Shown here: piece after piece, positions 54,151 through 63,633 of the stretch | Layout: the number at the start of each line of letters is the position of its first letter | Position numbering within the stretch: position 1 is the first letter of the stretch | NCBI GenBank assembly: GCA_008973525.1 | Contig: WACJ01000129.1 | Location: forward strand, 1-64,000 | Length of the DNA: 64,000 nucleotides | Source: Stenopsyche tienmushanensis | Lineage: Eukaryota; Arthropoda; Insecta; Trichoptera; Stenopsychidae | Direction of reading: 5' to 3' | Notes under the pieces: generated by a model | Told to the model about the DNA's origin: nothing | Databases searched by the model: none | The model's input: the letters and a program-made list of their open reading frames with translations, nothing else | Program-made: the position numbers and the translations under genes

Positions 54151-55162
54151 TAGTTAAATACCAATTGTGAGTATTTTATGTATGAATTTCCGTATGAATG
54201 TGAACCAATATGCAAATTTAAGGGGAGGCATTAACTCCCTCCCTCGCCCACTCCTCATTTCTCATAATGAAATTGAATAAAAGCTTTTTATAATTCGGCT
54301 CGGAGCGCAGGGGTCAAACAATCAACCTATTTAAAAATCAATCAAAGACATTTTGACCTTTGAATTACAATAAAAATTAATTCACACACATTTGCCGGGG
54401 GGGTCAATCTCCTCAAAATTGAATCAATAACTACAGCATCGAGGCTTAATATAAAAATCAATGAGCAGTCTTGAAATTTTGGCCAATCCACTAATTGCGA
54501 AATGATTAAGGCCCAAATAAAAAGCGCGGCGGAAGCTCGGCGTAACAAACCAATTAATATTTATAAGTTCCAATCAATTAATATTTTTAGAGTTTATCAA
54601 AAAATAATTAATAAATCCAATCGAATCATTACTTAAAAATTAGCAATCGACAATGATGCAAACTCGTGATTAATTAAGCTTCCTAAGAGTGATCGACAAG
54701 CGATTGCTATGTATTTCAATATTCAAATCAGGCTCCGTATCTGCATTAATTATTTTCTACAATAATATTTTGACACAATCTCATTGGAATCGGCGTCGGA
54801 GCAAAAATATTGCCCGGTTAATCCATTCAAGAATTGCAGAATACGAATGGCAAATTAGAATAATTCAATCGGACGACAATACCAATTCAACTGGTTAGTA
54901 TATGAGGATTATTTATAGTCTGACAGTGCGGAAAAAAACTCATGAAATATGCATCGAGATTGATCTTCCATTATAAAATCCATTTGGAATCTCGAAAGAT
55001 CGTAGGAGTAATTTTATTGGACTTGTGATTGAAATTGTGAATATGTTTACCACTTTGACGACATATTACAAAGCTATAAAGAAGCCCGTAAATTTGTATT
55101 TTTTTTAAATCTGAAAAAGAATTCGATTTTATAACGATGAGGAAAATGCTATTGCGACCTAA
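54151..55162. promoter_or_regulatory. Candidate conserved non-coding block
   Basis: Unique sequence rich in TTAAT/ATTAA and CAATCAATTA-like cores (54540-54680). The plus frame 54689-54898 has no motif. Regulatory function is inference. Confidence 0.3.
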
Positions 55163-55197
55163 CAATATCAACAGTGTTAAGGTTCATTTATTGATAT
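55163..55197 (+). repeat. Repeat B, copy 5, left part (interrupted)
   Basis: AATATCAACAGTGTTAAGGT then TCATTTATTGATAT is the start of repeat B. It is interrupted at 55198 by LTR-A and resumes at 55562. The last four bases, ATAT (55194-55197), are repeated at 55562-55565. Confidence 0.8.
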
Positions 55198-55561
55198 TTT
55201 AGCGGGAGCGATTTATCATCCCCACGTAGTAGCGCTGTTAACAGCAACATCTTCCATCTCTCTTCAGGTGCAATGTGTTATTTTAACGGCGCCATCTCTT
55301 GTGGCCCTGTGGAGACATTGCACCTGCATATCGACCGATCGCTTTTGCGCGTGCATAATTTCCGGTTGAGTAGTGATGGGCAGGAGGCGGAAGTCGAAGG
55401 AGTCATCGATTAGCCTTGGCTGCGGGAGGTCGTCCTTCCTGTAGCCAGATTTCCCTCTCTCTCTCTCTCGTGTGGAATAAATAGTTATTTAGAGAAGAAT
55501 GTCTTTCTATTCGACGCCCATGTATTCCCATCCATTCAACGCCCCCCGCCTCAACATTACA
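55198..55561 (+). mobile_element. LTR-A complete solo LTR with 4-bp target duplication (copy 10)
   Basis: It starts TTTAGCGGGAGCGATTTATC (TG start decayed to TT) and ends TCAACATTACA. ATAT flanks both sides. It has the short U3 variant, CAGGTGCAATGT...ACATTGCACCTG, GGCTGCGGGAGG...CCTGTAGCC, and GAATAAATAGTTATTTAGAG. At 364 bp it defines the element's limits. The pre-insertion site is seen intact in repeat B at 10632. A 4-bp duplication is consistent with Ty3/gypsy-type integration. Confidence 0.92.
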
Positions 55562-55665
55562 ATATACACGCTTGACTCACGCTGCGCGGTCCTGAGAGAA
55601 AAGTGGGTTTATGTGGACGATAATTGGTGGATATGCGAATTTAGCATCTATGTATAATTTTTATT
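55562..55665 (+). repeat. Repeat B, copy 5, right part
   Basis: ATATACACGCTTGACTCACG, CTGCGCGGTCCTGAGAGAAA and a GTGGACGATAATTGGTGGAT segment continue the interrupted copy. Confidence 0.8.
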
Positions 55666-56232
55666 GCATTTATTAGTAAAAACAAATTGAAATAAATATT
55701 TAAATACATTGGAAGATTAGATTGGTAAAATTATACATGGGCCAATAATGTTGATCAATCCTTTTAATGAGTATGCCCGCAAATGTGGCGTTTCCTAGCG
55801 CTTTACTTTCAATGCCGTGCTTATATTTACAATTAAATTAAATTCTTAGTGCTTTAGAGACGTGCGGGATCTTATGGCAATATTAAATATCTTTATGTGA
55901 CTATGAAAATGCAAGATTAATTTTAAGCATATTTTTTTAAATTCAATTTATTTTACGAATTACAAATGAAACAAATTGTTTTGGTTATTAATATTTAGCA
56001 GAGCCTCAAACTTAAAACAACTCAAAAAAGTTGTAATAATTATGTCGTTCGGTTCCTAATAATTGTGTCGGTTTTCGTTCCGGGAAAAATAACGGTATTT
56101 CGACTCAACTTCGTTTACTTATAACTTTTATAATTTCCCTATTTATAAAAAAATCTTTCTAGAAAAAGTCTAAAAATATAGATTTATTTCGAGAGTTCCA
56201 GTTTAACCCTTTAGGTAGTGAGTTAATTTTAA
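55666..56232. repeat. AT-rich spacer with repeat G piece and a TTAACCCTTT end
   Basis: 55765-55850 holds ATGAGTATGCCCGCAAATGT and TAGCGCTTTACTTTCAATGC, matching repeat G. At 56204-56226, TTAACCCTTTAGGTAGTGAG looks like one end of a TTAA MITE cut off by the LTR-A fragment that follows. Confidence 0.45.
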
Positions 56233-56468
56233 CCGATCGCTTCTTGCGCATATATCGTTATTGGTTCGGTATCGAATCATGAAGAGTCGTTGAATAGCCT
56301 TGGCTGAGGGAAGACGTCCTTCCCGCGGCCAGATTTTTCTCTCGTGATAAATGATGATTGATGAAAAGATGACAAACTTTCTATTGGACGCCCGTCCACC
56401 TCCATCCTATGCGCTCGGCTACATAACGACCCGAAAGCAAAACGGACCCACGTGTGGCGCGGCTTTCT
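56233..56468 (+). mobile_element. LTR-A fragment, copy 11 (diverged)
   Basis: It starts at CGATCGCTTCTTGCGCATAT and keeps the GGCTGAGGGAAGACGTCCTT hairpin, CCCGCGGCCAG, and the GACGCCCGTCCACCTCCATC to AACGGACCCACGTG segment. The U3 half is missing. It is more diverged than the other copies. Confidence 0.72.
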
Positions 56469-57084
56469 AATTAAAAACTCCATGTTTTTAATTATTTTTC
56501 TTTAAGTTTTTAAAGCGTTTCAACGTCAGATTATACTTAAAATTAATAAGACGTACCTGCTACAGACTTGTACGAGCTGCGGCATATCTCTAGCATCCTT
56601 TGAACTTCATATAAGCAAACCTCATTTCTTTTGAGTGGGAACTATACGTTTCAAAAAACACAAACACGTTTCAATTCCGTTTATTTAATGGAGCTATTGT
56701 TCATAACAGGACATCCGTTAGCGGCTCTGACTACCGCACAACACCGTTTGATTTATTATTCCCCCGAGATAACCATCGCATTCGTTACGATATTAATAAT
56801 TCTGTACCGTGTGTCCGAATATGGAAGATCTATCTCTAAATATTGATACACTTCTAAGCTCAAACTATAAATCACAACGGATTTGATACAGCGTCGGCTG
56901 CCTGCGTCAATGGTACCTGTTGAATAATGCGGATTTGTTAAAAATATTTTCAGCCAAATTAAGGATGAATATATTTCGGATTTGGATTCAGCTGAAATGC
57001 TTTGAATATTCACATTTGACTTTGTTTTGACAACAGATTTTAAATATTTAGTACTATGATGAAAGCGCAATTTTGTTAATATAA
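56469..57084. other. Unassigned sequence
   Basis: The plus frame 56631-56846 and the long minus frame 56756-57277 show no family resemblance; the latter runs through the G' repeat and its CT microsatellite. Confidence 0.35.
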
Positions 57085-57180
57085 TGCTATGGAGCGCTGC
57101 CCGCAACATGTGCGTACGTACTCTCTCTCTCTCTCTCTGGATCGCTCGAACACAACATGTGAGCGCGTACTCATTTAAGG
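57085..57180 (+). repeat. Repeat G' with (CT)9
   Basis: TATGGAGCGCTGCCCGCAAC and ATGTGCGTACGTA precede (CT)9 at 57121-57138, then GGATCGCTCGAACACAACAT follows. The block matches 18235-18301, where the microsatellite is only CTTTCT. Confidence 0.5.
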
Positions 57181-58064
57181 GTAAAATCTGCTTCCACGCT
57201 TTTTCAAATCTTATCCACGTTTTTGTACCATCAATATATAAGGCTGATGGTACTATTTCATTCGCACAATTGGACAAAGACTAGTAGAAACTGGCTCCAT
57301 ACATAGAGTGACAAAAGAAAACCGACAATGGCAGCTAATGACTGCAACGCCGTGTATGGACAACGTTTTAAGTAGTACGATTTTTTTCCATCATCAGATA
57401 CGTATTCTGATAATAATGACCGCGGAACTAATCTCGTCCATCTATGGATCATGAGTGAAGATTGCTCCGAGATAGAATGTGCAACTCTCACGTACAAAAC
57501 GATCTTGCGTAACGGTTATATCTATTTTTTTAATTTCCAAAAACCAGCTTCGAGTTTTATTCCTAATCATAGTTATTAATTAAACCCAGTGGATTATAAT
57601 TAACGGACGGTGTGCGATAACAAAAAAGCTTTGATAATTACGGGCTATAATGAATGCCGCGAGTCTCATTAATTAGAATTTTCTATTGCGAATAATGTGA
57701 TTGCCCTATTAAAGCTATTTCTAAACACATAATGAGCAAAAACGATCCCCTAATCATTTATTATCGGACAGACACGGCCTTAATAGAACAACCATTCAAA
57801 TAAACAAACTTCATCGGGCGTTCCCATGGATACACAAACGGAATTGGGATGTAATCTTTTTTTTTTCAGGCAAGCAAAAGCCTTATTTAGTTGAAGTGAT
57901 GCTGCTTGATCGAGAACCTACTTAACCGCGATGAGATATGAACTATTTGATAAAAAAGTGTTCGTCATCGGAGTCTCGCAATTGGGATCACTCTGTGTCT
58001 GAAAATATTTATAAACATCTTAACGTTGAATATCCAGAAAATGAGTATTTTATGGGTAGACAGC
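57181..58064. other. Non-repetitive sequence
   Basis: Nothing is assigned; 57560-57800 has the mixed composition seen in candidate non-coding blocks. Frame 57938-58159 has no motif. Confidence 0.35.
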
Positions 58065-58672
58065 TATATATATATATATATATACCCTCAAACCTTTTTT
58101 TATGCGACTTTTTTTGTGCGATTTCCAAGTTATGCGGTTTTTTAAAGCATTTTTTTTAAGACTGTGTAAATAATATTGCATCTGCTATCGCTGAATATAC
58201 GACCACGCCCTTTATTCTAGTTTCGAATTTTGAAAAACTTGATTTCGTTTTTTTGCATTTTTCCAATGTTTCGACTTTTAAAACTACATTATCCAAAGGG
58301 ATTTCCAAGATTCCAACTATTTACGAGGTTATAGCTATTTTAGTGACTTCTATATGGCCCTTTATTATTCCTATCAGATTTGTAAAAAATGTATTTTTTA
58401 ACTATTTAAAAAAAATTAAAACTGACAAAATAAAGCCAAAAATGACTTGACTGAATTTTAAATGTTACCAAAAATACTATTTTTTAAATGCCTTATTATT
58501 TTCCTATTAACTTTTTTTTGTGCGATTTTTGATATATTTTATATAGCTGTTTCAAAGTTATGCGGTTTTAAAATCCATGGAACGCATCTTCATTTTTCTA
58601 TGTAAGTCATAGCTTTTTTTTTGTACGTTTTTTCGCGGAACGCATCTACCGCATAAAAAGGGTTTAAGTGTA
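58065..58672. mobile_element. Pogo/Tigger-like TATGCG inverted-repeat element, copy 1
   Basis: It follows a (TA)10 run (58065-58084). The left end CCCTCAAACCTTTTTTTATG is mirrored at the right by CGCATAAAAAGGGTTTAAGT. Inside are repeated blocks GTGCGATTT and AAGTTATGCGGTTTT. 58320-58450 holds repeat D sequence, apparently inserted within it. No transposase is seen. The TA context and TATGCG ends suggest a Tc1/pogo-type non-autonomous element. Confidence 0.6.
58320..58450 (+). repeat. Repeat D, copy 5 (nested)
   Basis: GAGGTTATAGCTATTTTAGT and CCTATCAGATTTGTAAAAAA, then TTTTTAACTATTTAAAAAAA, match the family. The GGTTGACA section is missing. Confidence 0.5.
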
Positions 58673-58683
58673 TTTATATATAT

Positions 58684-59400
58684 TAGGGTGTCCCATAAGT
58701 TTCTTTCGTTTTCATATTAAGAAAAAAATAAACAATAATTTGTAATACATCAAAATGTTTTGAATAATATATGATCCATTCTGTTCTATTACCTTTCTCC
58801 ATCTTTACGAAAGCCTCATGATGCGTTCTTGCCAAAATTTCCCAGGTTTGTTGGCTAAATCAAGGTATGGAGGATGAGGTAAAACATCCCAGTCAAATGA
58901 TAATAATTTATTTCTTACAAAGACACATGAGGCCTGGCGTTATCGTGATGAAAAACAACGCCTCGTCGTCTGTTCGCTAATTCTGGCCGTTTTCTGGCAA
59001 TTGCATCCTTTAGATTGTCTGAAATAGCTCATAATAAACTACCTCCTTCCAGTCCTAACAAATGCATAGTAAAACTTTTTTTGGATGTAGGCCAGGTTTA
59101 GCTACAGTTAGAGCTTCTGTACCTTTGGTCCAAGACCGTTTACGTTAGATATTCTCATAGAGTATACAACTTTCATCTCCAGTTTTAAAACTAGTACAAG
59201 TATTGTTTGTTTTTTTTTGCAACGCAATTTGTTTTGCGAGACGTTTAGCGGATGCACCATGTTGGCGCATATTGGTCTGGTGAAGATAAGCGGGGCCGCG
59301 GAGATGGCGAGAAGAAAAATTCGCACGCAATGCACCATTTGAACTCTGCTCACGCGAGAGAGGGAGACAGTCCTCTCAGATCCTAGCCCCTCGACCCGCA
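58684..59400 (-). pseudogene. Mariner (mellifera-like) transposase remnant
   Basis: Its 3' terminal repeat is TTAGGGTGTCCCATAAGTTT at 58684. Minus-strand frames, in order, read TSFKTGDESCILYENI (first catalytic Asp), RKRSWTKGTEALTVAKPGLH, PKKVLLCIC, DAIARKRPELANRR, GVVFHHDNARPHVSL (second Asp), SFDWDVLPHPPYLDLA (third Asp) and RWRKVIEQNGS near the C-terminus. These are the canonical mariner D34D blocks, all three Asp codons still present, but stops and at least two frameshifts separate them. The N-terminal DNA-binding half and the other terminal repeat are missing or too diverged. Confidence 0.9.
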
Positions 59401-59999
59401 CTACACGTTGCATGAAGCAATAAATCACGTACTGCGTTTCTTTTCAAATTATTGCTAAGCACATGTGGCATTGCAACGCATGCCGAGTTCTAGTAAGTTT
59501 ATTATAAAATGGTATCACACTGAAAAATATGTTATTTTAAAAGGATTACGATTTGATATCTGTCCTTGTGCTTCCGTGGGAACACTCAGAAAGCTATCTT
59601 TTGATTAAAAATTCTGGAAAATCTTACAAAAACGAGATTAAATACTCCTTTTCATGGATTAGGTATGTTGGCGTTCTTCCAAACCTGCCCTCATATCTAT
59701 GGCGCATAATCAAAATATTTGATCATGCATCACAATATTTGATCGCCGGTGCACAACGGCGGCGCATGTGCCTCAAAATCCCAAAGCAAATTCCATTCCA
59801 CGATTTTCGTGGCGTACTAGGAATTAGTCTAGATGATTGTGTTTATTCAGCAGCACGCATAATACATGTGTAGGGCGAAAAACATCAGAGCACTCGCAAT
59901 GATGGCTCTTAGGCCGCAATCAGAAATTATAATGTAGGATATTAGTGTCGGGAGCATTAGGCATTTATGCTTTATCGTCTGCGCTACATGTACATCTCC
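59401..59999. other. Unassigned sequence
   Basis: The plus frame 59553-59873 (106 codons) has no recognised motif, start context or splice partner. No repeat is seen apart from a GCACATGTGGCATTGCAACG piece near 59460 that resembles repeat G. Confidence 0.3.
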
Positions 60000-60260
60000 A
60001 GAATAAATGTCCCATCCGGCAGGGCCCCGTTGACGAGATTAAACACTTGTAATAAAAGCTTTCACTTATAATTGATACTTTCGCGGGACGGAGCAGATGT
60101 GGCACTTGTTAGGGCCCCTGGGCGATGCGCCCCCCGCGCATTATGGAAACTTTTAATTTAAACTCTCGGCACTTTGGAGGGCTTAATTTATTTCATGGTG
60201 CACACATCCGTTAAAGGAGATTACGCGGGCCTCACCCGGAGAGATACAAGGCCTGCTCAC
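60000..60260. promoter_or_regulatory. Candidate conserved non-coding block
   Basis: Unique, balanced composition with CATTTATGC-, AATAAAAGCTTT- and AATTTATTT-like cores between short GC-rich patches. No coding frame. It resembles the other blocks I take as possible cis-regulatory DNA. Confidence 0.35.
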
Positions 60261-60819
60261 AGATTTACTAAATCTCAGCTTAACTAGTTAACGATGCAAA
60301 ATACAATTTTAGACTCATACCATTACGATTTTAACTATTATGCTTTGTAGTGGGCAGCTTAAACTAGGAATATCACAATTGAAACACGATAGAGTATCGT
60401 CAATCATATAAAACTGATTAACGAAAGTGCTATCAAGAGATCTGCTCAGCGAGACTTGACAAACATTTGGTGTCAGAACATACAACTTGCGTTTATCGCA
60501 CAGATTTTGATTTTAATATTGAATTTATACGATTATATCTTCAAAAATATCAGAATTTAAGTATAAACAAAAAAAATATCCAACATGCTATACATTCCCA
60601 GCCATCCAAGATGATTGGTTTTTATTATTTTTTTTTTAAAGAGCACACTTTTTTAAAGATGCAGAAAGGAAGACAGCAATATTATCCATGTTTTGATGTA
60701 TAATTACAAATAAAAAATCCAGAGGGATTAATTGGACAATCGAAAAATGGCATTTTTTGGGATGTAAGCATTTATATTTTTTTAAATAATATGATAAATA
60801 CTACAAATTCCCGCTTGAT
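60261..60819. other. AT-rich sequence
   Basis: Frame 60467-60703 has no motif; no repeat is recognised. Confidence 0.4.
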
Positions 60820-61165
60820 AAATGATGGAATTACACGAGCAGAAAGCGGAACCCCCCAATGCACACGAACAACGAGCTTTTTACCTGCGCCTAATTTATT
60901 CTAGGCAAAATCATGTCGGGCATTCCACGCATTAATTATGTCAGTTAATGCGATGCAAAATATTTACACTTTTTTTTTTCAGACAATTAAGCGAATCCAC
61001 TTGACGCCCATATAATTCCGACGGTGTGAGCTTCGGTCCCTTTAGAATAATTTCATTCAAAAAGTGAGCTTTTATGAACACGCAACGAGCTTTTATGAAC
61101 TTTTTATGGGGCTTCAAGAGCGCATTTGTGCATTCTCAACACTCGACTTATTAAGATATTAAAAT
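60820..61165. promoter_or_regulatory. Candidate conserved non-coding block with repeated GAGCTTTTATGAAC
   Basis: GAGCTTTTATGAAC occurs at 61066 and again at 61087, and GAGCTTTTTACC at 60874, with GCATTAATTATGTCAGTTAA nearby. There is no coding frame. It shares the GAGCTTT core with the cluster at 17.35-17.87 kb. Confidence 0.35.
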
Positions 61166-61299
61166 GTCCCTCATCGACATTCACATTACGGATTCTCGAG
61201 CAGTCTAACAACATATTTTATGAAATAATTTCAAAATGTCTTCAAAGTTCAAATAAATATAGAATTATTATCGTAGAGGATATAATTCATGGATAATTT
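61166..61299. other. Spacer
   Basis: Nothing recognised. Confidence 0.35.
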
Positions 61300-61757
61300 A
61301 ATATTTTATGCGATTTTGAAGTTATGCGGTTTTCAAAAATATTGGGACCTATCCATTATTTTTTTGTAGAGCATAAAACTTTTTTTGTGCGAATTCGCAT
61401 AAAAAAATAAAATAAATCTAATCATTACTTTGGCAAATCAACTTGGTGAATGTATACAAGAAACTGTTCAATCTATGATTTAAATTCTGAACGTGCTTTC
61501 AAATTTCAGCACGAGCTTAAAAATCGCCCGTCTTTATATCACGAATTCTGTAAAAAAAATTGGTTAATCTTCGCAATGTTTTTTTTTGTGCGGTTTTTGC
61601 TACATTTAATCACATTGATTTGAAGTTATGCGGTTTTATAAAATAACGGAACCTATCCCTCATTTTTCTATGTAGTTCAAGTCTTTTTTATGCGGATTTT
61701 TTATATGCAAATCCCTGTGGAACGTATCTATCGCATAAAAAAAGACCCAAGTGTATT
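61300..61757. mobile_element. Pogo/Tigger-like TATGCG element, copy 2
   Basis: TTTTATGCGATTTTGAAGTT at the left and CGCATAAAAAAAGACCCAAG at the right. Internal AAGTTATGCGGTTTT, GGAACCTATCC and TTTTTCTATGTAG blocks are shared with 58490-58672. No transposase. Confidence 0.6.
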
Positions 61758-61859
61758 TAAGTTATCGAATTTTACTGTTATTGTAAAACTGTCAGCTGAT
61801 AAAAACTGATCAGTGATAAGCAACTTTTTGTAACATAAAGCCATGATGAACATTCTGCA

Positions 61860-61993
61860 TGATTGATTTGATTGATGAGTGATTCTGCATAAAATAAATT
61901 TTCAAAAAAAAAAAACATTGAGTAGATGTCTTGCATATAACTTGTTTTATTTACATTAAAAAACTGAGAGTCCTTATTGAAAGACCCTATAGT
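61860..61993 (+). mobile_element. Tc1/mariner-like family M, 3' end
   Basis: CATATAACTTGTTTTATTTA and GAGTCCTTATTGAAAGACCC followed by TATAG. The terminal motif is the inverse of 34944-34964; the preceding segment recurs at 63225-63285. Confidence 0.6.
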
Positions 61994-62899
61994 TTGGATT
62001 TCAATATTCCGTCTCAATAACACAAATCTAATTTGACACAAGGGCTTTAAGGGATTCGTACATTTTGCAATAATATGCAATTTCAGCTCGGGGTGGAGAA
62101 TTCAAACTAAACCGAAAGCTTAGAGTTGTCAAAATTTACGGTCGTTGTCGCGCTCAGTTTCACAAACTGGTAATCGGAAGCTGCGGTTTTGCAAAGCTCT
62201 GCTCAACTGTTTGAAGTGCCACATGAATCGTAATTTTAAACAACATCCCAATCGATGAAATATCGATGCTTATACGACAAACACCCCCGGTGACCGAGCT
62301 TTAAGCTCCGAGCGCTGAAATATAAATGCTTTGATACATTTCAGGACCTTACGAACGCACGGATTTGAATCCGTCCGGGAATAGTTGTCGACGCAGAACA
62401 AAAGAAGCAAATCCAAAATCGCGATAGATAAATTCATTCGAAAAGACATGAAGTAGAGTGGAGTAACTTGTCTGCACATCCTGCTACAAAATGGAAAACG
62501 GCGCAAAAGTAGTGAAGAAACAAATCCCAAGGCGCCGAAGAAAATAGGCAATGCAGACTGAATATTTTTATATGTAGCAAAGCGAGCTTTTCGAGCAGAA
62601 ATGCTTCGACTAAATTCTGCTTGGATATCCCCAAAAAAGATTTGAAATTCCAAACAAGCCGCATGGAAAGCAATTAAAATGATTGCAAGTGCATTTATAA
62701 ATATGGAACGGAATAAATTTGGCGATATAGATAAGATCCTCAAGGGTTGAAATGTTTTCAGGCGCTTCGAGTGTCGCTATATTAGGGTGTTCTGAGGGAA
62801 AATTGTTTTTTTTTGCGTAAAATTAATTTAAAAACAGATTTAATTTAAGATTTTCTAAATGCAAATATAGACAAATTTTTAAATTATATGATTTTTAAA
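61994..62899. other. Non-repetitive sequence with a 157-codon minus frame
   Basis: The minus frame 62270-62743 is one of the longest in the window and rich in Leu/Phe/Ser, but it has no recognisable motif, splice context or composition shift. It contains the palindrome GAGCTTTAAGCTC (62296-62308) typical of the non-coding blocks. I consider the frame fortuitous. Confidence 0.3.
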
Positions 62900-63290
62900 T
62901 GTATATGACTTTTATCATGGATGCTCGAAGTTTGTTAAATTATAATGGCTATGATGTTAAAGCAACATCTACCAAATGTATAGCTGATTATTTAGTAATC
63001 TATGGCAAATTACTATAGAAGATTATAATAAATATATCGCAAGAATATTATTGTTTGGTATGGATTTTGGTTTGGCGGAATCATCAGTCAACATTCCAAA
63101 ACGAAATTGTCTGTTATCCAGAATACGTGCCATTAAGCAAAGCCGCGGTAGATATTTGAACAACGTTAAATTATATACTATAATAAAATATTATTTTAAA
63201 TAAAATTAAAATTGAGTCCATATCTCATATATATCTTGTTTTATTTGCATTTAAAAATTAAACATTTTTATTGAAATATTTTATATATCA
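62900..63290 (+). mobile_element. Tc1/mariner-like family M, internally deleted copy
   Basis: 62928-63015 matches the segment after the terminal repeat at 34960-35050 (GTAATCTATGGCAAATTACT versus the AGCATATGGCAATTTGGTCT region). 63225-63285 matches the segment before the 3' end at 61930-61985. The intervening 200 bp contain no readable transposase. Confidence 0.55.
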
Positions 63291-63610
63291 ATAATTAACA
63301 ATACAAAGAAATTCAACCAAATTCAAAAGGCAATTATGTATAGTTTATTTTCAAATTTCCTCAGAAACGTGTGGATATAAAAGCGAACGGAGCTCACCGA
63401 ACGGACGCCCCGCGGTGGACGGCACCGCGGTCTGGCCACGCGTAAATTTGTGCTTGCTCCGTGGAAATAAAACAGCAATATCGGGATCACTACACGGGCG
63501 ATTTTCAATACAAGAACATGAGATTGAAGACACAGCACGGCCACAATTATTCATGAAATTTATACGGAATTCAGGGTTCGGATCACAAAGCAACAGCTTC
63601 GGAAACCTGT
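63291..63610. other. Unassigned, GC-richer
   Basis: Overlapping frames on both strands (63323-63677) are open without motifs. It may be the truncated upstream part of the retrotransposon that follows. Confidence 0.35.
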
Positions 63611-63633
63611 AACTAACTAAGCTCGGACGGCAC

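Noticed and set aside
1470..56468. LTR-A as a SINE
   Set aside because: No A/B box promoter or tRNA-like head, whereas TG...CA ends, target duplication, AATAAA and primer-binding site support an LTR.
56756..57277. 173-codon minus frame, the longest in the window
   Set aside because: It runs through repeat G' and the (CT)9 microsatellite, has no motif and no splice or start context.
62270..62743. 157-codon minus frame, hydrophobic
   Set aside because: No recognisable family, composition like the surrounding non-coding DNA, overlapping alternative frame on the same strand.
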